DNA of 64,000 nt from Treponema pectinovorum. GTDB lineage: Bacteria; Spirochaetota; Spirochaetia; Treponematales; Treponemataceae. The stretch is taken from assembly GCF_900497595.1 (NCBI RefSeq), contig NZ_UFQO01000006.1, positions 1 through 64,000 of the forward strand. Direction: 5' to 3'. A program made the position numbers and the translations under genes. Below the pieces are notes generated by a model. It did not search any database. It had not been told where the DNA came from and saw nothing but the letters and a program-made list of their open reading frames with translations. Below, one piece after another: positions 9,740 to 17,880 of the stretch (within the stretch, counting starts at the first letter, position 1; the number at the start of each line of letters is the position of its first letter).

Positions 9740-9958
9740 TTATCTGAACATCCCATTAAGAGTTTTATCAAAATCTTCCTTCTCTCCAGGGAAATTTTCA
9801 TCAAGGTATTCAAAACAGTCAACTGCCGCTTTTTGAACATGCTCATACCAAATTTTATAGAGCTCGAGTTCAAATTGTTCACTTGGATAAGGAGCTCCCT
9901 GTATATCGGAAACAAGTTGTCTCATCATCTTTACACATGTATCAATTTTCTTGTTCAT
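9740..9958 (-). CDS. Small uncharacterised protein (72 residues)
   Basis: Not a recognised family. The product is acidic and helical-looking, with aromatic residues spaced through its central helix (EQFELELYKIWYEHV) and a second helix carrying FEYLDENF. It has no signal peptide, membrane segment or metal motif. The start is supported by the ribosome-binding site AAGGA 9 bases before the ATG and by its own promoter (9987-10014). The frame has normal codon use for this genome and no competing frame on the other strand has a ribosome-binding site, so it is probably a real gene. It precedes the lipocalin-like gene on the same strand. Confidence 0.6.
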   Translation of the reverse strand: MNKKIDTCVKMMRQLVSDIQGAPYPSEQFELELYKIWYEHVQKAAVDCFEYLDENFPGEKEDFDKTLNGMFR

Positions 9959-9986
9959 AATATCGCTTCCTTGTCAAAACTAAAAC

Positions 9987-10014
9987 ATTATAGCGTAGAT
10001 AATTATAGTGGCAA
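9987..10014 (-). promoter_or_regulatory. Promoter of the 72-residue protein gene
   Basis: On the minus strand TTGCCA (10014-10009), a 16-base spacer and TATAAT (9992-9987). The -35 box lies just before and within the stop codon region of the M16 peptidase gene, so the small gene starts a new transcript. Confidence 0.6.
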
Positions 10015-13000
10015 ATATATTTTTTTTCCACTTACTCCATCTTTTTCAGAGCCTATTATAACACGATATTTCCTTTGCATAGAGAAATCAGAGAGTTTTT
10101 TTAAGGTTGATTTAAAGTCTTCGTTTGAGCAATTCAAAATTTCAAAGAGTTTATTTTCCCTATCTCGCTCATCAATCGCATATAGAGTTCTTAAAAGTTC
10201 GATATATCCCCTTGCTTGCGGAGTTTTAGGCGCTACAAACTGAGAATAAGTTCCCATCACCGCTTTTTCAACCTCGCTTTGGGAAAATTCCATTTGAGAA
10301 GCATCTTTTAAACAGGAATCAAAAACATCGTTTGATTTTTCTGGCGAAGGATCTCTATAAGTTGCAAAAAGAATTCTTCCAGAGATTGAGTCCGTTTCAC
10401 AATATGCCCCATAAGCACCACCAACTGTGCGAATTCTTTCCCACAAAAGAATATTTGAAAGCCAATGAGTGCATACGTCGATTACGGCATTCCCTTTTTG
10501 CCCATAAGCAATTCCTGAAAACGCTTGCGCTGCAAAACCGATTTGTCCTGGAATTACAAAATATTCATCGCCTTCAAAATCGCCAACACCTTGGATTTCT
10601 GTAAGCGAAACAAAGTCTTCCAAAGTTGATTTTTTCGCCTCTTTAAGTTTTGTAAGCGAAATATCTTTTACAAATTTTTTTATGAGTGGCTCAACTTTTT
10701 TTAAAGTTTGCTCTTCTGCTGTTATGTGAACAAAGCCTCCACCTTGTTTTATTTCCTTAAATATTCTATTAAATATTTGCGCATTTTGTGTTTGAGAATT
10801 TTCCGCCTGAGTGTGCAGATTATAAAAAAGCGTAAGTCCATTCCAAATTTCATCGACGGCCGCAACTTTTGAAAATTTTCTTGCAGCTCTTAAAATCGCA
10901 TACTGGTGTCCGCCGGGAATTATGCTTGAATCGATATCGTTTCTTGCTTCAATTGCAATATCTTTTAGGCGTTTTGTGTCTTTAAAATCCACCAAATTTA
11001 TGTTATCACTCAATAATTTTAGACCTTGTTCGATTTTTTCATCTATAACTTTCAATTTAAAAACAAGCCAATCGCGACCGCAAAAATTATGTTCGTTTAT
11101 AAACGAAAGTGAATTTTGAGTTTTGCAAAGTTCACCTGGTAAAAGATTTGCCGAAATTCCGCCTGTATTTAACGCCGTTATGGACGCCGCTTTTATCCAA
11201 TCCAAATTTCCCCAACCACAATCTGTAATTGTATCTGCTAAAAGCGGAAGCCAGACGTAATCTTTTGCATCCAAAACATCAACTGGAAAACCAACTTCAA
11301 AATAAGTTATTCCATTTGTATTTTCTGAACTCACAAAAAAATCGACAGGTTTTGAATCGCTTCCTTCAAGAGTTTTTATCTTTAAAGCGTAATTGTCAGA
11401 AAGTCGTTTTCCGTCCTTTATAAAATCTTGTGGTTTTAAATGAGGCAAACAGGAAGAATCATCTTTTTTTGTTTGAAATGATTTAAGAGCGGCATTTTGT
11501 TCTTTTATTTTTTCTACAGAAGTTTTTTTGAGCAAGTTTTCTATCAATTTTTTTTCACATTTTTCTCGATTTCGATTGTATTTTTTTGAAGGAATAACTT
11601 CTGTAATGATGTAATTATCGTTATTCAAAAAAAATTTATTTATCAGTTGCTCAAGATAGCCTTTTTCAGACTGAATTTTTATCCTTACTTCTTCAATAAT
11701 GCTTCTAAGCCTAAAACTTTTTTCTATATCATTTCCAAAAGCCCAAGCGTTGATTGGCGACTGCATAAGCGAAATCGCATAAGGTCCATGACTTCGCCGT
11801 ATTTCTCGGTGCGAAAATTCTAAGGCCATCAAGGTTGAATCTATATCGTCTTTTTCTATTCCTTTTTCAACGATTTCCCTTAGAGTTTTAAAAACGACAT
11901 CTTTAACTTTTTCTACCGCATTTTTTTTGACACCGCGTAAGCCAACAGTAAACAAGACAGAATAAAAAGTATTTAAGCCCATGCCTGGAGCGGTATCTTC
12001 TCCAAGACCAGATTCAATCAAAGCTTTTTGCAATGGAGAACCGTCGTGATTTAAAAGAATGCCTGTAACTAAAACTTTTTCCATCGTTTCAAACGCATTA
12101 CAAGAAGGTCCAAGATTCCATGTAAGTAAAACAGTGCTTCCCTTTTCATTTTCTTCGCCTGAAGGTCCATATTCTTTTACAAACAGTGGAGCTTCCAGAT
12201 TTTGAGGGGTAACGAATCCAAAATGATTTTTTAATATTTGAGATTTCACATTTGGATTCCATGGGATAAAATCTTTTTTTTGCTGTAAGCGATTCAAAAA
12301 ATTTTCCTGCAAAAAATCTAATTGCTTTTGAGTGGGAATATTTCCATACAAAAACACAAAGCAATTTTCTGCTCTATACCATTTTTTGTGAAATTCCAGA
12401 TATTCTTCGTAGGTCAAGGTTGGAATTTCAACAGGGTCTCCTCCAGAATCTTTCTCGTAAATTGTTCCTTTTAAAAGATTTTTTGATGGCACTCCACTTG
12501 CAACTTCTTCAAAAGACGAATAGACCCCTTTCATTTCGTTGTATACAACGCCTTGTATAGATGGCTTTTTTTCATCTGCAAAATCCAATCTATACGCTTC
12601 TTGTGCAAAAATCTCTGGAGAAAGTTTTGGAAAAAATACTGCGTCTCCATAAACGCTCATCAGGTTAAAATAATCTGCTTCGACAGTTGAACTTGCAGGA
12701 TAAACCGTCTTGTCTGCATAGGTAGCAGCGTTTAAATAGGTTTTTACGCTTTGGTTTGAAAGTTGAGTAAACGGGTCTTTTAACGGATATTTTTCTGAGC
12801 CGCAAAGAACAGAATGTTCCATTATGTGAGCAAGTCCGTTTCCTTTAAAATTTGGAGTTCTAAACGAAAATGAAAAAAGATTTTCAGTTTCGTCATTCAA
12901 TAGATGCAAAACCTCTAAGCCTGTTTTTTCGTGCCTAAGATAAAAAGCCGTTGAATGAAAATCGTTCAATTCAAATACATTCAAAACGCTAAATCCGTTA

Positions 13001-13041
13001 TAAGTGCTCCCCTTTTGTAAAATTTTATTTTTTTCAGACAT
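10003..13041 (-). CDS. Zinc metallopeptidase, M16C (presequence-protease-like) family
   Basis: A 1012-residue single-chain M16 protease of the PreP/falcilysin type, which degrades unstructured peptides inside a closed chamber. The inverted zinc motif HxxEH is present as HIMEH near residue 70 (flanked by GNGLA and SVLCGS) and the distal zinc glutamate lies in the EMKGVYSS region about 80 residues later. The four-domain length fits M16C rather than the two-domain bacterial processing peptidases. No signal peptide is visible, so cytoplasmic peptide recycling is likely. The frame is open to 13062, but the ATG at 13041 overlaps the fliG1 stop by 8 bases and gives a protein starting MSEKNK. It is the last gene of the liv-fliG1 operon. 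Confidence 0.88.
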   Translation of the reverse strand: MSEKNKILQKGSTYNGFSVLNVFELNDFHSTAFYLRHEKTGLEVLHLLNDETENLFSFSFRTPNFKGNGLAHIMEHSVLCGSEKYPLKDPFTQLSNQSVKTYLNAATYADKTVYPASSTVEADYFNLMSVYGDAVFFPKLSPEIFAQEAYRLDFADEKKPSIQGVVYNEMKGVYSSFEEVASGVPSKNLLKGTIYEKDSGGDPVEIPTLTYEEYLEFHKKWYRAENCFVFLYGNIPTQKQLDFLQENFLNRLQQKKDFIPWNPNVKSQILKNHFGFVTPQNLEAPLFVKEYGPSGEENEKGSTVLLTWNLGPSCNAFETMEKVLVTGILLNHDGSPLQKALIESGLGEDTAPGMGLNTFYSVLFTVGLRGVKKNAVEKVKDVVFKTLREIVEKGIEKDDIDSTLMALEFSHREIRRSHGPYAISLMQSPINAWAFGNDIEKSFRLRSIIEEVRIKIQSEKGYLEQLINKFFLNNDNYIITEVIPSKKYNRNREKCEKKLIENLLKKTSVEKIKEQNAALKSFQTKKDDSSCLPHLKPQDFIKDGKRLSDNYALKIKTLEGSDSKPVDFFVSSENTNGITYFEVGFPVDVLDAKDYVWLPLLADTITDCGWGNLDWIKAASITALNTGGISANLLPGELCKTQNSLSFINEHNFCGRDWLVFKLKVIDEKIEQGLKLLSDNINLVDFKDTKRLKDIAIEARNDIDSSIIPGGHQYAILRAARKFSKVAAVDEIWNGLTLFYNLHTQAENSQTQNAQIFNRIFKEIKQGGGFVHITAEEQTLKKVEPLIKKFVKDISLTKLKEAKKSTLEDFVSLTEIQGVGDFEGDEYFVIPGQIGFAAQAFSGIAYGQKGNAVIDVCTHWLSNILLWERIRTVGGAYGAYCETDSISGRILFATYRDPSPEKSNDVFDSCLKDASQMEFSQSEVEKAVMGTYSQFVAPKTPQARGYIELLRTLYAIDERDRENKLFEILNCSNEDFKSTLKKLSDFSMQRKYRVIIGSEKDGVSGKKIYLPL

Positions 13042-14251
13042 AAACTTCGTCATTCCTTCCATTTATAATGAGTTTCCCTTCTTCAAAAGCATGACGGAGT
13101 TTAGAAAAAAACAACGCGGTAACTTTTTCACACTCCTGTTTGCTCAAAGGTTTTCGATTTTCTTCTTCATCGATTATCATATTTTTTCGATTCATAGAAA
13201 CGTTTTTTAAAATTTTATTGCGGAACTCTTCTTTTTTTCCAAAAATCAAATATGCGATTTCTTTTGTTTCCATCTTTGAAAGCATAGTTTGAATGAATCT
13301 GTCATCTGCAAAAATCACATCGTCCAAAGTGAATAAGCGCTCTCGTAAATCTACGCTCAAATCTGGCTCTTTTTCCGCAATCCTATTTAAAAGCTCTTCT
13401 TCTGTTTTTCCGTCCATGCATTTAAGGATATGCGCAAGGATATTTTTGCCGTCTATCGAATCCGATTTTTGAATCACTAGAGAGTTCATTTTTTTTTGAA
13501 TAGCCTCATCGGTCTTTGCTACTATAAATGGATTCATCTCTTTTAATTTTGCAAGTCGAAGTACGAGTTCTTTTTTTTCATTTTCTGGCAAATTTTGCAT
13601 AAAAAAAGCCGCTTTTTTTGGTGGCAGATGAGAGCATACCAATGCACGAACAGGCGCAGATTCGTCTTTTAAAAGAGCAAAAATCTTTTCGTTTTCTGCA
13701 TCTGCAAGATATTCAAAAGGTTTCCCGTTTTTAAAAGGAACCGCTTTTTCTAAAACTTCGTTTGCTTTATCTTTTCCAAACGCTTTTTCCAAGATATTTT
13801 TTGCTGTGCTTACTCCGCCGTTTTCGCGGGCTTTTGCAGTAAGATTTTTAAATTCTTCAAGAATCTGGCTTGCTTCTTCGCTATCTATAGAAGTGATTTT
13901 TGCAAATTCTGGGATTATCTTTTCTGTCTGCACTTCGCTAAGGTGAGGAAGAATTTTTGCCGCTTCTTCAACTCCTATGAGCATTAAAAATTTTGCAACA
14001 CGCCTGTAAACGCTGTCCTGACTAACCTGCTTTTTTAAACCTGCTGTATTTTTTTCAACAGGATAAGGAACTTTTAAAAGCCCCTGATTTTTTAGCGAAG
14101 ATGCAACAGCAGAAGAAGATGATAGTAATGATGATGAAGGTTTAGCGCTAGAAAAAACTGCGTCCGCAGAATCTTCGCTTTGACTGGAAGATTTGGAAAG
14201 AGGTTCCTGAGATTTTTTATAAGCATTTAAAGTAAAATCTGTAAACTTCAT
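13034..14251 (-). CDS. fliG1: Second flagellar motor-switch protein, FliG1-type
   Basis: A 405-residue FliG homologue, divergent from the FliG inside the flagellar operon at 45389-46483. After a Ser-rich, probably disordered N-terminal tail (about 1-65), it shows the FliG layout: an N-terminal domain (VYRRVAKFLMLIGVEEAAKIL), a middle ARM-type domain (CSHLPPKKAAFFMQNLP) and a C-terminal charged domain (FTLDDVIFADDRFIQTML). In the C-terminal torque helix the order of charges is altered relative to the main copy. Known: spirochaetes carry two FliG proteins, and in Borrelia FliG1 acts at one cell pole. Odd: it is not next to other flagellar genes. Its ATG overlaps the livF stop (ATGA) and its end overlaps the peptidase start. 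Confidence 0.85.
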   Translation of the reverse strand: MKFTDFTLNAYKKSQEPLSKSSSQSEDSADAVFSSAKPSSSLLSSSSAVASSLKNQGLLKVPYPVEKNTAGLKKQVSQDSVYRRVAKFLMLIGVEEAAKILPHLSEVQTEKIIPEFAKITSIDSEEASQILEEFKNLTAKARENGGVSTAKNILEKAFGKDKANEVLEKAVPFKNGKPFEYLADAENEKIFALLKDESAPVRALVCSHLPPKKAAFFMQNLPENEKKELVLRLAKLKEMNPFIVAKTDEAIQKKMNSLVIQKSDSIDGKNILAHILKCMDGKTEEELLNRIAEKEPDLSVDLRERLFTLDDVIFADDRFIQTMLSKMETKEIAYLIFGKKEEFRNKILKNVSMNRKNMIIDEEENRKPLSKQECEKVTALFFSKLRHAFEEGKLIINGRNDEVYV

Positions 14252-14964
14252 TTAACGCTTTTCTTTCCCAAATACGCTTCTTTTACAGTGTCGTTTTCCA
14301 AAAGGTCTTTTCCGCTTCCGCTTAGCACTATTGAACCGGTTTCCAATACATAAGCCTGATTGCAAATCTTTAAAGCGAGGTTAGCATTTTGTTCAATCAA
14401 AAGAATTGTAACACCCGCTTTATTTATTTCGCCGATTATGTCAAAAATTTGCTGAACTATCAGAGGCGCAAGTCCCAAAGAAGGCTCGTCGAGCATTAAA
14501 AGTTTGGGGCGGCTCATCAAAGCCCTTCCAACCGCAAGCATCTGCTGCTCTCCACCAGATAATGTTCCTGCATATTGCCAGCTTCGCTCTTTTAATCGAG
14601 GAAAAAGTTCATAAACCCAATGCAAGTCTTTTTCTATCTGAACTTTATCTTTACGTAAATAGGCACCTATCCGCAAATTTTCAACAACTGTCAAATCCGC
14701 AAAAACTTTCCTACCCTCTGGGCTTAACGCTATAGCATGCTCACATATTTTGTTTACAGAAAGTCCCAAAAGTTCTTTTCCATCAAAGATGACTGAACCG
14801 CTTTCTGCCTTTACAAGTCCGCTTATTGTCCTTAAAAGTGTGGATTTTCCAGCACCATTTGCACCAATCAAAGTTATGATTTTTCCATCTGGAACTTCAA
14901 AATCAATTCCGCGCAGAGCCTTTATTCCGTCATAAGAAACAGTTAAATTTTTTACAACTAGCAA
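14248..14964 (-). CDS. livF: Branched-chain amino acid ABC transporter ATP-binding protein LivF
   Basis: The second ATPase of the high-affinity branched-chain amino acid importer (HAAT family). The 238-residue length is normal. Motifs: Walker A GANGAGKST (about 35), the signature LSGGEQQML (about 138), Walker B LLMLDEPS (about 158) and the switch histidine position occupied as IEQN, as usual for LivF. Translation starts at a TTG at 14964 placed 7 bases after GGAGG. The gene overlaps livG by 7 bases and fliG1 by 4 bases, which predicts tight translational coupling. Confidence 0.95.
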   Translation of the reverse strand: MLVVKNLTVSYDGIKALRGIDFEVPDGKIITLIGANGAGKSTLLRTISGLVKAESGSVIFDGKELLGLSVNKICEHAIALSPEGRKVFADLTVVENLRIGAYLRKDKVQIEKDLHWVYELFPRLKERSWQYAGTLSGGEQQMLAVGRALMSRPKLLMLDEPSLGLAPLIVQQIFDIIGEINKAGVTILLIEQNANLALKICNQAYVLETGSIVLSGSGKDLLENDTVKEAYLGKKSVK

Positions 14965-15806
14965 TTTTCATCCTCCGTTTCTCCAAGATATGCACTTATG
15001 ACTTCTGGATTGTTTTGAATTTCTGCTGGAGTTCCACTTGCAATCAGCGAACCAAAATTTAAAACATAAATTCTATCAGAAATATCCATAACTAAATCCA
15101 TGTGGTGCTCTATCATAAGAACTGTAAGCGAAAAATCTTTTTGAATCTGCTTTATAAAAGAAGTAAGTTCAAGAGTTTCCTGAGGATTCATTCCTGCAGC
15201 AGGCTCATCGAGCAAAAGGAGTGAGGGTTTTGTTGCAAGCGCACGCGCAATTTCCAACCTGCGTTGCAAACCATACGGAAGCGAAGTGCAAATTTCGTCC
15301 TTTACCTCATATAAACCTAAAATTTTTAAAAGCCGTTCAACTTCTTGAATTTGCTTTTTCTCTTCTTCAAAATTCAGTCTAAATGTTGCCGTAAAGATGT
15401 TGCTCGTTCTTCTCAAGTGCATCGCCGTTAAAACATTAAAAAAAACAGACTGGCTCTTCCAAAGCCTTATGTTCTGAAAAGTACGCGCAATACCGAGTTT
15501 TGTTATCTTGTCTGGAGACGGCTCTAAATGCTTTGAATAAAGATTTGCCTCACCTCCGCCGTAAAGTTTTTTCATCTTACCACGAGGATGATTTTCTACA
15601 ATTTTTTCACCGTTAAAAAACACCCTTCCGTTTGTTGGCGAATAGACGCCAGTTATAACGTTGAACGCTGTAGTTTTTCCTGCTCCATTTGGACCTATCA
15701 AAGAAACGATTTCTCCTTTGAAAACTTCCAAAGAAAGAGATTTAACAGCCACAACACCGCCAAACTGCATCGTTATGTTTTCAAGTTCTAAAACCTTATT
15801 TGCCAT
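14958..15806 (-). CDS. livG: Branched-chain amino acid ABC transporter ATP-binding protein LivG
   Basis: The first ATPase of the same importer, 282 residues. Walker A GPNGAGKTT near 37, the long LivG-specific insert after it (GRVFFNGEKIVENHPRGK, with TFQNIRLW following), the signature region LPYGLQRRLEIARAL near 180 and Walker B LLLLDEPAAGMNP near 200, then the IEHHMD switch. The frame is open to 15842 but the ATG at 15806 is used because a GGAG lies 7 bases before it and the protein then starts MANKVLELENI as in relatives. It overlaps the livM end by 11 bases. Confidence 0.95.
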   Translation of the reverse strand: MANKVLELENITMQFGGVVAVKSLSLEVFKGEIVSLIGPNGAGKTTAFNVITGVYSPTNGRVFFNGEKIVENHPRGKMKKLYGGGEANLYSKHLEPSPDKITKLGIARTFQNIRLWKSQSVFFNVLTAMHLRRTSNIFTATFRLNFEEEKKQIQEVERLLKILGLYEVKDEICTSLPYGLQRRLEIARALATKPSLLLLDEPAAGMNPQETLELTSFIKQIQKDFSLTVLMIEHHMDLVMDISDRIYVLNFGSLIASGTPAEIQNNPEVISAYLGETEDENC

Positions 15807-16926
15807 CAGTTTGCTCCAAAGATTTTTTGCTTTTTTTAGCATGGAAAAGCGAGTTAAAGAATTTTATTATCGATTTTATATTGAATTCTTTGTCGCCCAT
15901 AATTCCTCTTTGCCAATAAAGAACGATGCACATTATCGCAATCGAAAAAACAACTTTCCTAAAGCCCGGCCGCAAAAGTGGAACGGTGAACGAGCCTATG
16001 GTAAAAGTCCTGTCCAAAAATCTAAGCCACCATTCCGAGCAGGCGATAAACAAAAATGAAGAAATACAACTGCCTGTAATTGAACCCATGCCACCAATCA
16101 CAACGATAAGCAAAATCTCGTAAGTCAGGCTCGACTTAAACTGGCTTGCCTGTATTGTCGTCTGGAACATAGCAAGCATCGCTCCGGAAATTCCTGCAAA
16201 AAATGAACTTATAACAAACGAAAGCTGTTTGGTTTTAGAAAGATTGATTCCCATCGCTTCGGCTGCAATTTCATCATCCCTAACTGCAATAAAAGCCCTT
16301 CCATAAGTCGAATTTAAAAGCAGGACAATCAAAGCAATGCACAGCGCAGAAAGTGCAAAATAAAAGATGCAGGTTTGAAAAACCGGATACTTTCTTAAAA
16401 GATTTGAACCATTCGTTATTGCGCCAAGTTTATCCCACTGAAAAATCGCCCTTATTATTTCTGCAAAGCCCAAGGTTGCAATCGCAAGGTAGTCGGATTT
16501 TAAATGGAGAACGGGAAGTGCTATAAGATATGCAAAAGCACAGGCTACAAGTCCAGAAAGTATTAAAGCCACAGGAACAGGAAGCGCAAATTGAATAAGA
16601 CCGCCATTAAAATACTGATACACTTGAGCGCGTGCTTCGACTGGAATCGTAAAAATTCCATAGGTATAGGCACCCAAAAGCATAAAGCCCGCCTGCCCCA
16701 AGCTAAAAAGCCCGGTAAAGCCGTTTAATAAGTTCATGCTTACAGCAACAAGGGAATAGATTGCTCCCTTTTTTAAAACTGTAAACAAGATAGAAGTTTT
16801 TGGCAAAATTGCTTCTAAAACAACAATCAAAATAAAAATGAATGCCAAAAGGCAAAAAAGCGAAATAAGATTTTTTCGTTTAGATATGTCTGTGTTTTTT
16901 AATTTATTTTCAATTTTTGTATTCAT
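15796..16926 (-). CDS. livM: Branched-chain amino acid ABC transporter permease LivM
   Basis: An inner-membrane permease, 376 residues with about 9-10 hydrophobic segments, an N-terminal cytosolic stretch and a Lys-rich C-terminal tail (SKKSLEQ). The permease motif region ALPVLHLKSDYLAIATLGFAE (about 155-175), followed by GAITNGSNLLRKYP, matches LivM. The EAA-like loop AAEAMGINLSKTKQLSF is near 240. The ribosome-binding site AGGA precedes the ATG at 16926. It lies 8 bases after livH and overlaps livG. Confidence 0.95.
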   Translation of the reverse strand: MNTKIENKLKNTDISKRKNLISLFCLLAFIFILIVVLEAILPKTSILFTVLKKGAIYSLVAVSMNLLNGFTGLFSLGQAGFMLLGAYTYGIFTIPVEARAQVYQYFNGGLIQFALPVPVALILSGLVACAFAYLIALPVLHLKSDYLAIATLGFAEIIRAIFQWDKLGAITNGSNLLRKYPVFQTCIFYFALSALCIALIVLLLNSTYGRAFIAVRDDEIAAEAMGINLSKTKQLSFVISSFFAGISGAMLAMFQTTIQASQFKSSLTYEILLIVVIGGMGSITGSCISSFLFIACSEWWLRFLDRTFTIGSFTVPLLRPGFRKVVFSIAIMCIVLYWQRGIMGDKEFNIKSIIKFFNSLFHAKKSKKSLEQTDGK

Positions 16927-16934
16927 AAAAAATC

Positions 16935-17819
16935 CTAAACTTTATCGGTCTGTTTTTCACCAAAAAGACCTGTAGGCATAAACATCAGCACTATTATCAA
17001 CAGGAAAAAAGTAAAGGCATCGCTAAAAGTTGTCCAGCCAATTCCTTTTATTAGATTTTCACAAATTCCAATTATAAATGCACCAATCACCGCTCCTGGA
17101 ATAGAGCCAATTCCTCCAAAAACTGCAGCAACAAAAGCCTTTAATCCAGGCATTCCCCCAACGGTTGGAGTAACTCCAGGATAGTTTGAAAAAAACAGGA
17201 TTGAACCTATAGCAGCCAAAAACGAACCGATTATAAAAGTTGAACTTATAACCGAATCGATTTTTATGCCCATAAGTTGAGCGGTCTCAAAATCTTTAGA
17301 AACGGCTCGCATAGCCATGCCAATTTTTGTCTTTTTTATCAGCAAAACCAAAGCAAAAACCAATACCAAAGTCAAAACAGGAGTTATAAGAGTAACGCGT
17401 TTTGTTATCGCTCTACAAATCGAAACAGAATCAGAAATCCAAGGAATTGTAGGATATTTTTTTAGCAAGCCGCCTGTAACATACAGCGCAAAATTCTGCA
17501 AAAGATACGACATTCCAATCGCAGAAATCATTATAGACATTCTAGGTGCGCTTCTAAGAGGCTTGTAAGCAAATCTTTCTACAGCAAAGCCTAACAGAAC
17601 CGTAAGTATTATCGTAAGTGCAACAGAAATCCAAAGCGGCATTACAGTATAACTGTAAATCATTATAAGCCCAGAAGCCATAAAGACATCTCCGTGGGCA
17701 AAGTTTATAAGGCGAAGGATGCCATAAACCATCGTGTAACCAATGGCAATGAGCGCATATTGACCGCCAGTCGATACTCCAGCCAAAATGTACGGCAGAT
17801 TCCCCTGTAAAAAATTCAT
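16935..17819 (-). CDS. livH: Branched-chain amino acid ABC transporter permease LivH
   Basis: The partner permease, 294 residues with about 8 hydrophobic segments. The LivH N-terminal hallmark YALIAIGYTMVYGILRLINFAH is present (residues about 23-44) and the EAA-like loop reads ETAQLMGIKIDSVISSTF. TTG at 17822 is also in frame, but the ATG at 17819 sits at the right distance from AGGGA. It is separated from livJ by 61 bases that contain a stable hairpin. Confidence 0.95.
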   Translation of the reverse strand: MNFLQGNLPYILAGVSTGGQYALIAIGYTMVYGILRLINFAHGDVFMASGLIMIYSYTVMPLWISVALTIILTVLLGFAVERFAYKPLRSAPRMSIMISAIGMSYLLQNFALYVTGGLLKKYPTIPWISDSVSICRAITKRVTLITPVLTLVLVFALVLLIKKTKIGMAMRAVSKDFETAQLMGIKIDSVISSTFIIGSFLAAIGSILFFSNYPGVTPTVGGMPGLKAFVAAVFGGIGSIPGAVIGAFIIGICENLIKGIGWTTFSDAFTFFLLIIVLMFMPTGLFGEKQTDKV

Positions 17820-17833
17820 CAAAGTCCCTTTTA

Positions 17834-17871
17834 AAGAAAGCAGACACTTCTATAAAAAGTGCCTGTTTCTT
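17834..17871 (-). promoter_or_regulatory. Stem-loop between livJ and livH
   Basis: A long imperfect inverted repeat (AAGAAACAGGCACTT against AAGTGTCTGCTTTCTT on the minus strand, one bulge and one G-U pair). It is followed by only a short T-poor stretch, so it is more likely a messenger-stabilising or attenuating hairpin than a full terminator. Such hairpins behind binding-protein genes commonly raise binding-protein output over the permeases. Confidence 0.55.
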
Positions 17872-17880
17872 CATATCGTT

